Source: an uncultured Desulfobulbaceae bacterium
GTDB taxonomy: Bacteria; Desulfobacterota; Desulfobulbia; Desulfobulbales; Desulfobulbaceae
Assembly (NCBI GenBank): GCA_947259225.1
Contig: CAMYLK010000019.1
Span: 1 to 57,530 of the forward strand
Reading direction: 5' to 3'
DNA length: 57,530 bases
The notes beneath the pieces are model-generated. The model worked only from the letters and a program-made list of their open reading frames with translations. It had not been told where the DNA came from and did no database searches. Made by a program: the position numbers and the translations under genes. Every line of letters begins with the position of its first letter. Position 1 is the stretch's first letter. This document shows positions 34,523 to 42,270 of the stretch, piece by piece.

Positions 34523-36079
34523 TTAATTCCCCGCAAGGAGCTTGGCAAAATATTCATCCCTTTTTTTCTTAATGTGCCGGCCGTCATGATATAACTGGAC
34601 AACATCAAGCGGCCCGTCATCCAGCGCCATCCGGGCGACATTGTCAGGACTTATGGTGAACCGACCTACCGACTGTTCTATTTCCCACTCCACATCATGA
34701 AAAATGACGTACGCCAATTCGGAGCAGACAATTTTCCTGTCTGTTTCCACGTCAAAATTAAAGTCGTATTTCTTGCCGACCTGTTCAAATGCCCTGACAA
34801 GGTACTCTTCCTTTTCCGGCCTCCTCAAACCCGTATGCCTGAGGACAACAAAATCATCAATGTTCATAAAATGAGCCAAAGTGTTCAGCTGTACTCCAGG
34901 ACGCAGGGCTTCAACAACCTTTCTGCCCTTGGCAATCTTTGCAAGATTTTCCTTAACCACCTCCTGGTCAAGTATATTAATGCCCGCTTTCTGCCAATCC
35001 TCAGGTCCACCAACCCAGACAGCGACATGGCCGTAGTGGCCCGGAATGAATTTATCAGTTAACCGGAAAGGGGTTTTTTCAAGAAGAATATCAAGCGGTT
35101 CAAGCTGGTTTTCGAGGTCTTGGAGTTCCTGCCGGGACATTTTTTTCAATTTCCCTTTCCTGGTCTCTATCAGGCCCACTGTATTACCGAACAACCCGCT
35201 CACAACATTTAACGATTCCTTGCCGAACTGGTTGACCGAATCCTGAAATATCCGGCTGAGGTTTCCACCGAGTTTAATTGTCGTTGAGAGGGCATGACCA
35301 TGAAGAATATCCTCATACGAAAGGCTGCCAGGTATAAGAATATTGAGGTAGGCGTTTGCCGCATCGACCTCCCCCGGCTGTCTGTTCTGCCAGCGCAGGT
35401 CCTCGTCAAAGATCTTGATCGCCTTTCTGACCATCTCACGGTTATCAATGCTTAAATAGTTCAGCGTTACCATATCCAGCTTTCTGGCCGCCCCAATATT
35501 GTCGAAATTTATCAGGTTTCGCAGCTTACTGTTTTCCTGGTATGGATAGATGGCAACAAGATAGTTGTCGTACAGGACGAGTGCTGCTGCCAGGGAAAGC
35601 TTTATCCGGTTCAGGATCAACCTCCCCTCTGCATCGGATGGATCTATGGTGTGCTTGACAAGGTGCCCGAAATACAGATCTTCACTCTTGGTTTCACGGG
35701 TACCCTTGCCAGGTGAATACCGCAAAAAATGATTCCCGGCCACGTATTCTTTATATTTGTGCGAATAGACCATTATCTTTTCCCGCATGGCCAGATAATA
35801 TTCCGCTCCGGTATGGATAAGCTCTATATCATCATGGTACAGGGGGAGGCCCCGGGCAATTTTTGTCTCAAACTCACGGTACATATCCCGAGCTTCAAGT
35901 CTCCAGGCCAGGGATTCCTCTACAAGCTGCTGCAGCTTGCCAAGGTCTTCCTGAAACACTTTATCGCCGTTCAGTGAAGCGGCTCCTTCTTCTCCGCCGG
36001 CCGCTGCCTGGAACAGGATGAGATAACAAAGAAAAAAACCGAGGAAAACGGGAACAACCCTGGACCGAATATGATACAT
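34523..36079 (-). CDS. Exported YiiX/YaeF-type NlpC/P60-like cysteine hydrolase
   Basis: A 518-residue protein with a signal peptide (VPVFLGFFLCYLILF, cut near AAAGG). A helical N-terminal region of about 320 residues is followed by a permuted NlpC/P60 (YiiX) domain: DILLEKTPFRLTDKFIPGHYG, catalytic histidine H351 in GHVAVWVGG, and catalytic cysteine C452 in IVCSELAYVIF. Relatives of this fold act on amide or ester bonds of lipids or peptides; the substrate here is unknown. AGAGGAATGG precedes the ATG. It lies between the DUF11 protease and riboswitch A. Confidence 0.82.
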   Translation of the reverse strand: MYHIRSRVVPVFLGFFLCYLILFQAAAGGEEGAASLNGDKVFQEDLGKLQQLVEESLAWRLEARDMYREFETKIARGLPLYHDDIELIHTGAEYYLAMREKIMVYSHKYKEYVAGNHFLRYSPGKGTRETKSEDLYFGHLVKHTIDPSDAEGRLILNRIKLSLAAALVLYDNYLVAIYPYQENSKLRNLINFDNIGAARKLDMVTLNYLSIDNREMVRKAIKIFDEDLRWQNRQPGEVDAANAYLNILIPGSLSYEDILHGHALSTTIKLGGNLSRIFQDSVNQFGKESLNVVSGLFGNTVGLIETRKGKLKKMSRQELQDLENQLEPLDILLEKTPFRLTDKFIPGHYGHVAVWVGGPEDWQKAGINILDQEVVKENLAKIAKGRKVVEALRPGVQLNTLAHFMNIDDFVVLRHTGLRRPEKEEYLVRAFEQVGKKYDFNFDVETDRKIVCSELAYVIFHDVEWEIEQSVGRFTISPDNVARMALDDGPLDVVQLYHDGRHIKKKRDEYFAKLLAGN

Positions 36080-36411
36080 TATCCATTCCTCTTCGAGTAT
36101 TTATTCTAATATTAAATTAGCGCCGACACTTTTTACCTTATTGTTAATCAAGGTGGCACACTACTCTCAATAGACAAGGCCTACATTGAGTATATACCAT
36201 ATACAGTCAACAGATGTAATCTCCAAGACTGGAGTCTCACTCAAAAACACGAACCCATTAAGCGGCGAACGGAATTTTCAGACCCTAGAGTACCATTATA
36301 ATACCTGTCCAGAACAACAACATTCCGGAAAAAGTCAATGACAATAAACCATGAGATGTTTCAAGATAACGACACGTATTCCTGAAGGATGGGCGACAAA
36401 TAAAGAGAGGT

Positions 36412-36445
36412 GTCTTGTGGCCAGAAAATAATCTGACCACAAGAC
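36412..36445 (-). terminator. Hairpin after the DUF11 protease gene
   Basis: A perfect 9-base stem GTCTTGTGG/CCACAAGAC (36412-36420 with 36437-36445) begins 15 bases past the stop of the protease gene. The U run is poor, so terminator function is uncertain. The remainder of the 36080-36459 gap shows only short inverted repeats and no gene. Confidence 0.5.
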
Positions 36446-36459
36446 AATTTCATAATGGA

Positions 36460-39400
36460 TTATTTATTTTTTCTGCCAGTATTTTTCCCCTGAACAAGGA
36501 TATTACGAACTGCGCTATTGCTTCCTGCATCAGGGTCATACGTTGTTGTAGCAACTGTTGCGGTGTTCGTCACCATCCGCTTGTTGCCGATTACGCGAAA
36601 ATATACCTGGAATTCGACCGTATCCCCGGCCGCTATGGTCCCAAGAGGACACGTCAGCGTTGTACCGGCAAGGCTGCAGCCGCCGTTTTCATGAACGACA
36701 TAACCAGTTTTGCGCGGTGGCAGCTCATCGACCACAACTACATCCAACGCGTCTGATGGACCATAGTTTTCCACAGAAATGTGGTATGGAACAGTCGAAG
36801 ACGATTTGTAGAGATCCTGGTCCGTCGTCTTCAGTACCGCAAGGTCCGCAACTGCTTCGACAGCTGTATCCTGGACCGCGGTAGAATTGCCGGCATTCGG
36901 ATCAAGAGCGGCGCTTTCCACAACTGCTGAATTGACCAGGATGGTACCATCCGGCACAGATGATGAAACAAGCACTTCGATGTACACTATCACGTATTCA
37001 TCTGGTCCCAGATCATTCAGCTGGCAGGAAACTGTATTGGGAGGAGTCTCCAGCAGCACACATGTTCCAGTGCCGTTTGATACTGTCGCGTTGGTGAAAA
37101 CCACACCATCGGGCAGTGTATCAGTTAATGTAACATCTGTAGCCAGTGACGGTCCATTGTTGGTTACCCATAGTTCATACGTCATGGACAAGCCGGCAAC
37201 AACCGGATCCGGATAGTCATACTTGGCCACCATCAGATCGGCCTCTGCATTAACCATTGTATCCACGGTCACCAGGTCATTCGAATTATCCATGTCGGGC
37301 GTATCACTGCTTGCCCGGGCATCGTTATGAATCAATCCCAAAGTTTCCGGCAACACGGTAACTTCGACCTCCATGGTCGCCGAATCGGTCGGCGCGAGAG
37401 AATCAAAGGTACATGTCGTAGGATCAAAGACGTCACCAGGCGTGCCAGCACTGCATGTTCCACCCGGAGCATCTACTGAATTGATAGTTACCCCGTCCGG
37501 CAGATTGTCCTCAACCAGGACATTCACCGCGGTTGACGGGCCATTATTGGTTACCTCCAATGAATAGGTCAGAACCTCTCCAGCAATAACCGGATCCGGC
37601 AAATCAGACTTTGTGACCTGCAGATCGGCAACCGCTGTAACGGATATGTGTTCTGAAGCCTGGTTGTTGCTCATATCCGGATCAGGAGTATCACTGATGA
37701 CATCGGCCACATTATTAATATCCATGGCTTCATCAGCAGTGATTTCAACAACTACCGTTGCCCTGCCCGAGTCCGATGAAGAAGCCGGTTCCAGACTTCC
37801 CAGATTGCAGATAATTATGCCATCTGGCGAGACAATGCACGGTCCCTGGCTGGTAGTGACCGAAACAATGTCGAAACTGCCGTCACTCAGGTTCGTGTCC
37901 GTGAGCACAACATCACGGGCATAGGAAGGACCATGGTTGTCAACAAACAGTGTACACTCTGCGGTTTCTCCGGCCACTAAAGGCCTGTCCGGCTTGCACA
38001 CTTTGGTGAGCTTCAGGTCTGCCTGGTCTTCGACGATGGTGCATTCGACCACCGTGTCATTGCTAGAGTCGGTGTCCGGGGTATCGTGGACAACCGACAC
38101 TTCATTGCAGAGCTGGGTCGGCCCTCCGGCATTCATCACCAAGTCTGTATCGACCTCCACTTTTATTGTGATGTCCGTACTGTCGCCGGAATCGAGAATG
38201 CCGATATCACAGGTCAAGGTTCCAGCTGGTGCTTCCACACAGATTCCAAGGTCATCTGTAATAAATGTGACGCCGTCAGGCAGTATATCTGTCACTACCA
38301 GACCAACGGCAGGGCCTCCGCCCTGGTTGGCAACCGTCAGGGTGTAATACAGCTGTTCACCGGCCATCACCGGATCGGGACTGTCATATTTCAACATTTC
38401 GATATCGGTGACCGGATTGATGACCACCACAAAACCGGAAGAAGTCGGGTTAACGACTGCCATTGAGATATTGTTGACCGTGTCCTCGAACAGTTCCCCA
38501 GGAAGCCATGCACTGGCTGCATCACTTGGGTTGCCGTTATTGTCCACATCTACAACATTGGCACGCCGGTCGCGGGTTGTATCGACCGTATGCATAACGA
38601 CCGCTTCGCCACCTGGATTGTGATTGAGCCTTCTGTCATATCCAGCATACCGTCTGGCTTCAATCGTATAGTACTCCAGCCCGGGAATCCCCACAGGTAT
38701 TTGTGCCATTAAATAATCAAAGCTTCCCGGTAGGGCCAGACGTTCCAGGGTTACATACTGGTTGGCGGACGCATCTGCTACATATTTTCGCGCGGCCGGT
38801 ATGGCGCCAAGCATGTCCTTATAGTCCGAGATGGTATGGACTCCCACAGGACCATATACTGGATCCGGGTCTCTCTCTTCATTGTTGGCATCACTCATGA
38901 CATCCCACTGTGAATCGTAAGGATCGTCATACGGGCCTCCCGAGTGCGGCAATCCGAAACCATGGCCCATTTCGTGTGCCATGACCCCTTGCTGTCGCCA
39001 ACCCCAGGGAGGCATCCAGGTCTTACCACCACCTCCCCAGGCACAACAATCAAGGTTCCCGTTAAACATAAAATTAAATCCGGTATAAACTGTTAAATCG
39101 TCATGGGGAGCATGCGCATCATAGCAATCCTGAGCAAGATCATCCAACAAGGCGTCACCATCGACATTGAAATAGTCTGCTCTGTTTTTGGGTAAATACC
39201 GCCAGTCAAATTCCATACTGCCGGCAATGTCGACATTGTTGTATGAAAGTTCCTGCCAGTAATGATTCATCTCAGGCTCTACATCATCATCACCCTCATC
39301 GTTTATACCGATCAAACCTATGAAGTATGATAAAGGCTCTGGTTCGGTATCATTATCTGCGAACTTGCACAGCAGAGTTGCCCAGGGGACGGAACCGGTA

Positions 39401-39840
39401 ATAGCCTGAGGAACCCCGGCAGCTTGCACTTCACCAAATGCCAGAGCGATCGCATCGACTTTCAGTTTCGACAGGCTCTTTCCATTTCTTTCCCTGCCGG
39501 TAATCTGAACGTTTCGCAGGTTGAATTTCTCCAGACCCTTTACCTTATTTTTCTCCTTTACTTTGACCAGACCCTCTGGCAAATCAACTTCACCCTCAAA
39601 CTCAAGGGTCCAGCTTTTTCCAGACTCATTGGTCAAAAAGTATTGTTTTGGGGATTCAGCTTTATAGCCTGGCCTGGGATCGCCCCAGACAACCTCAAAG
39701 CGACCTGAGACTACAACCTCGTCTGCAGCTTTGGCAAATGTATCCCCTGGTTGAGCAATTATGAATAAAGCAATGACTGTCGTCACCATTAAACAAATCC
39801 TTACTAATGGTAATTTCGATACCTTTAGATAGGTTAGCAT
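36460..39840 (-). CDS. Secreted metzincin-type metalloprotease with five DUF11 repeats
   Basis: An 1126-residue exported protein (signal LVRICLMVTTVIALFIIAQ, cut near TFAKA). Residues about 42-133 form a small beta domain (GRFEVVWGDPRPGY) shared with the next gene upstream. The peptidase domain has zinc ligands in HEMGHGFGLPH (H289, H293, H299, catalytic E290) and a Met-turn WDVM (M315), as in gametolysin-like M11 enzymes. From about 478 to 1115 there are five DUF11 repeats, each with a DxPDPVxAG start and a NxGPSxAxxVxxxD core. No sorting anchor is visible. A strong AAAGGAGGGA ribosome site is present. Likely surface attached or released; regulation through riboswitch B is inferred. Confidence 0.87.
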   Translation of the reverse strand: MLTYLKVSKLPLVRICLMVTTVIALFIIAQPGDTFAKAADEVVVSGRFEVVWGDPRPGYKAESPKQYFLTNESGKSWTLEFEGEVDLPEGLVKVKEKNKVKGLEKFNLRNVQITGRERNGKSLSKLKVDAIALAFGEVQAAGVPQAITGSVPWATLLCKFADNDTEPEPLSYFIGLIGINDEGDDDVEPEMNHYWQELSYNNVDIAGSMEFDWRYLPKNRADYFNVDGDALLDDLAQDCYDAHAPHDDLTVYTGFNFMFNGNLDCCAWGGGGKTWMPPWGWRQQGVMAHEMGHGFGLPHSGGPYDDPYDSQWDVMSDANNEERDPDPVYGPVGVHTISDYKDMLGAIPAARKYVADASANQYVTLERLALPGSFDYLMAQIPVGIPGLEYYTIEARRYAGYDRRLNHNPGGEAVVMHTVDTTRDRRANVVDVDNNGNPSDAASAWLPGELFEDTVNNISMAVVNPTSSGFVVVINPVTDIEMLKYDSPDPVMAGEQLYYTLTVANQGGGPAVGLVVTDILPDGVTFITDDLGICVEAPAGTLTCDIGILDSGDSTDITIKVEVDTDLVMNAGGPTQLCNEVSVVHDTPDTDSSNDTVVECTIVEDQADLKLTKVCKPDRPLVAGETAECTLFVDNHGPSYARDVVLTDTNLSDGSFDIVSVTTSQGPCIVSPDGIIICNLGSLEPASSSDSGRATVVVEITADEAMDINNVADVISDTPDPDMSNNQASEHISVTAVADLQVTKSDLPDPVIAGEVLTYSLEVTNNGPSTAVNVLVEDNLPDGVTINSVDAPGGTCSAGTPGDVFDPTTCTFDSLAPTDSATMEVEVTVLPETLGLIHNDARASSDTPDMDNSNDLVTVDTMVNAEADLMVAKYDYPDPVVAGLSMTYELWVTNNGPSLATDVTLTDTLPDGVVFTNATVSNGTGTCVLLETPPNTVSCQLNDLGPDEYVIVYIEVLVSSSVPDGTILVNSAVVESAALDPNAGNSTAVQDTAVEAVADLAVLKTTDQDLYKSSSTVPYHISVENYGPSDALDVVVVDELPPRKTGYVVHENGGCSLAGTTLTCPLGTIAAGDTVEFQVYFRVIGNKRMVTNTATVATTTYDPDAGSNSAVRNILVQGKNTGRKNK

Positions 39841-39969
39841 TATTCCCTCCTTTCAATGATTGTTAAAATCTTGCCCCTCTTAAATTATAAATTTTCACCT
39901 CCCTTCAATTGTTTAAAGTTAAGGAAAAGGTGGGTATGGCATGGCAATTTAACGTGTCATCAATAACAA

Positions 39970-40359
39970 TTATTCAGCCTGTATCCTTTCAACTGTGATT
40001 GTTTTACTTCCCTCTCCAGCTAAATATTTTCCTTCAACAGTAACTCGTTGATTATTAAAACCACGCACCTCGTCTGCCGGCCAATATTTCTCTTTATCAA
40101 AGAAAAGGACCCAACTTTGTCCATGTTTGCCTGTTATCATGTATTTCATACGAGATTTTCCGTGTGATCCTGGTGGTGGATCTCCGTAAATAATATGAAG
40201 TACACCTGAAATTCTTACCCCCTGTAATTCGGTTTCGGCGGCTTGGGCTGGAGAAGGATCTGGGGTCTGCTTTTCATGGTTTGATCCCCCCGCAAAAGAC
40301 ACAGCAACACTTGAAAAAACTGTTACAAATAAGCTTGTTACTACAAACAACCGATACAC
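39970..40359 (-). CDS. Small secreted protein sharing the N-terminal domain of the metalloprotease
   Basis: I start at the GTG (40359), which gives a clean signal peptide (VYRLFVVTSLFVTVFSSVAV) behind a GGGGG ribosome site, 129 residues in all. An upstream ATG at 40422 lacks a ribosome site. The mature part (about residues 47-127) reads SGVLHIIYGDPPPG, YMITGKHGQSWVLFF and FNNQRVTVEGKYLAGEG, and aligns block by block with residues 42-133 of the downstream protease. It may be a chaperone, inhibitor or binding partner for the protease; the function is unknown. It is the first gene after riboswitch B. Confidence 0.75.
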   Translation of the reverse strand: MYRLFVVTSLFVTVFSSVAVSFAGGSNHEKQTPDPSPAQAAETELQGVRISGVLHIIYGDPPPGSHGKSRMKYMITGKHGQSWVLFFDKEKYWPADEVRGFNNQRVTVEGKYLAGEGSKTITVERIQAE

Positions 40360-40508
40360 ATTATTTTCCCCCAAAAAACAAGCCAGATACGGAATCAGAT
40401 AAATGTAGCCCCCAGCAAACATTATCGATGCTTACTGAAGGCGAAGAAAACAAATTTTGTTTTCATTTGATCCCCCTGTAATATCATGAAGTTATGATAC
40501 AAAATAAA

Positions 40509-40605
40509 ATAGCCGGGTTGCCCTATACAGCTAGGCAACCCGGCTATCTCCTGCAGACCCGAAGCTTTCCGTACCTGTATTGCTACAGGTTTGGCTTTAT
40601 CTCGC
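40509..40605 (-). promoter_or_regulatory. GEMM riboswitch B with intrinsic terminator
   Basis: Minus strand: GCGAGATAAAGCCAAACCTG, a hairpin closing with CAGG, ACGGAAAGCTTCGGGTCT, and AGATAGCCGGGTTGCC. This matches copy A block for block. The terminator stem is 14 perfect base pairs (40509-40522 with 40534-40547) followed by TTTATTTT. The base aligned with Vc2 G20 again appears to be G. The switch sits about 150 bases upstream of the small secreted protein and controls it and probably the protease behind it. Confidence 0.9.
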
Positions 40606-40635
40606 AATCGTTATATATTAATAAATTATACTTAA

Positions 40636-40665
40636 ATTTTATTATATTGCCGAGAAGTAAGTCAA
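40636..40665 (-). promoter_or_regulatory. Promoter for riboswitch B
   Basis: On the minus strand TTGACT (40665-40660) and TAAAAT (40641-40636) are 18 bases apart, placing the start near 40629, just ahead of the aptamer. Confidence 0.6.
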
Positions 40666-40713
40666 GGTAATATTCTAACTTCTTGGACAATGACGTAATA
40701 CAGAAAAATGTTT

Positions 40714-41022
40714 TTACAGTGACTTGATGTAGAGTTTCAGGGCATTCATTTCAACCGAATCTTCACCCAGCTTCTGGCCTTTCAAAGGCCCCTGTATGCA
40801 CATGTTGATCATTTCTGTCAGGTTTTCCCTGTTTCCTGCCTTTTCAAGACCCTCGCCGCCGATATGACAGTCGGTGCATTTGGTTGGATTGGCGGAACCG
40901 CCAAGAGCAGGATCATCGAAAAGTTTCGCGCCCTTTTCAACAGATGCTTCTTCCCCCATTACCGGGGCTGCAAGAAATCCCAACGTAATCGCCATCAGAA
41001 TTGCCATAGAAAATTTCTTCAT
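40714..41022 (-). CDS. Small mono-heme c-type cytochrome
   Basis: A 102-residue periplasmic protein with signal peptide MKKFSMAILMAITLGFLAA (cut after VMGE). One heme motif CTDCH occurs near residue 49. A methionine-rich C-terminal half (EMINMCIQGPLKG) offers an axial ligand, as in class I cytochromes with the GAKLFDDP start typical of c553-like proteins. The cysteine in NMC is additional. AGGAG precedes the ATG. It lies upstream of riboswitch B on the same strand but ends before the riboswitch promoter. Confidence 0.87.
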   Translation of the reverse strand: MKKFSMAILMAITLGFLAAPVMGEEASVEKGAKLFDDPALGGSANPTKCTDCHIGGEGLEKAGNRENLTEMINMCIQGPLKGQKLGEDSVEMNALKLYIKSL

Positions 41023-41341
41023 TTTTTACTCCTGTGTGCGTAAGAGTTTAATGGAGACGAACCTTACTGAACCTGTATCCAGTCCACCCGTAAAGTTCAA
41101 CAGGTATTTTTTTATTATAAAAACCAGAGGGCCACATCAAAAGTCAAAGACAGACACGATCACTTTTGCATTTTGATCCGTAATAAAAATATGGCGCTGT
41201 CAATTCCCTTGTATATATCAACACGTTGCCCCTTAAGCTGATATATTTGACTCAAAATCTCTTATAAAGAGGTAATAATTACTTTACAACAGCGAGATAA
41301 GTTGGTAAGTATCTCCTCTTTTAATACAAAAATCGATGAAG

Positions 41342-41393
41342 GCTGCCTGCTTTTTGGTTTCGCGAGCAAGCAGAAACAGTCTTTTCAGGCAGC
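41342..41393. repeat. Nested hairpin in the 41023-41636 intergenic region
   Basis: GCTGCCTG (41342-41349) pairs with CAGGCAGC (41386-41393), and inside it CTGCTT pairs with AAGCAG. The structure lies in a gap of about 600 bases between the divergent cytochrome and 3D-domain genes. No U run follows. I see no gene in the gap. Confidence 0.4.
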
Positions 41394-41636
41394 TGATATA
41401 TATTCAGAAAAAGGATACTGAAAAAAAATCGCCAAAAGTTTTAGTCATTTAGCAGAGCAAACTCCCTATTATACCCGACCCTTTCCAACGAACAACTAAC
41501 TGACATTTCATTAAAGGTTTTCATTCTCGTCATACAGCTGCAGTTGTGTATGAGGGTGTGGATGGAATGTAATAAAGCTATTACAGCAATAAATATAATA
41601 TTTCAGACTCACAAATTTATTACTTACAACAGTATC

Positions 41637-42152
41637 ATGAAAAGCAAATCGAGATCCAAACAAGCAGTGTTTACATCATTTATGGTCCTGCCGGTTATAA
41701 GCCTCATGTTTATATGGGGCGAAGCGGTAGGTTTACCGAACAGCAGTGGTTATAACTTATTTTCAGCTACGGGCAGCAGCAGTTCCCTGGTTCCAGCCAG
41801 TGAACAGGATGGCGTTGCAGAAGATAAAGGAAAGTCCTTACCCACTCCCCGCGTTGAGAAAATAACTGTCTCCATGAGTGCCTATACATCCCGTGTAGAA
41901 GAAACAGACTCTACACCCTGTATATCTGCCGATGGGACGAATATCTGCAAATATGACGGTTGTATTGTGGCAAGTAATGACTATCCCTTTGATACCATTT
42001 TGGATGTCGAAGGGTTCGGCAAGTGCGTTGTTAAAGACAGGATGTCCTCAAGATATACCGGCACAGGCAATATGGATATATATTTTCGTTATGACCTTGA
42101 AGGTGCCTTACAGTTCGGCCGCCAAAACTTAAAGATCAAAATCACTTCTTAA
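41637..42152 (+). CDS. Exported 3D-domain (double-psi barrel) protein
   Basis: A 171-residue protein with a membrane-targeting N-terminus (MKSKSRSKQ then FTSFMVLPVISLMFIWG) and a C-terminal 3D domain with three conserved aspartate positions: VSMSAYTSRVEETDSTPCIS, IVASNDYPFDTILDV and VVKDRMSSRYTG-NMDIYF. 3D domains are the catalytic part of MltA and related enzymes or bind carbohydrate. Four cysteines suggest disulfides. The start is uncertain: upstream in-frame ATGs at 41544 and 41562 exist, but the chosen one begins the signal sequence. Confidence 0.78.
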   Translation: MKSKSRSKQAVFTSFMVLPVISLMFIWGEAVGLPNSSGYNLFSATGSSSSLVPASEQDGVAEDKGKSLPTPRVEKITVSMSAYTSRVEETDSTPCISADGTNICKYDGCIVASNDYPFDTILDVEGFGKCVVKDRMSSRYTGTGNMDIYFRYDLEGALQFGRQNLKIKITS

Positions 42153-42270
42153 TCTCCACCTCTTCTCTCCATACTAAAACTATAATACCCGGCAACGGGC
42201 AGGTCATGTGGAGACGGCTGCCGGATCAGTTCACTTATCTCAGTTCATTCATCATCTGTCGCACCCTATC

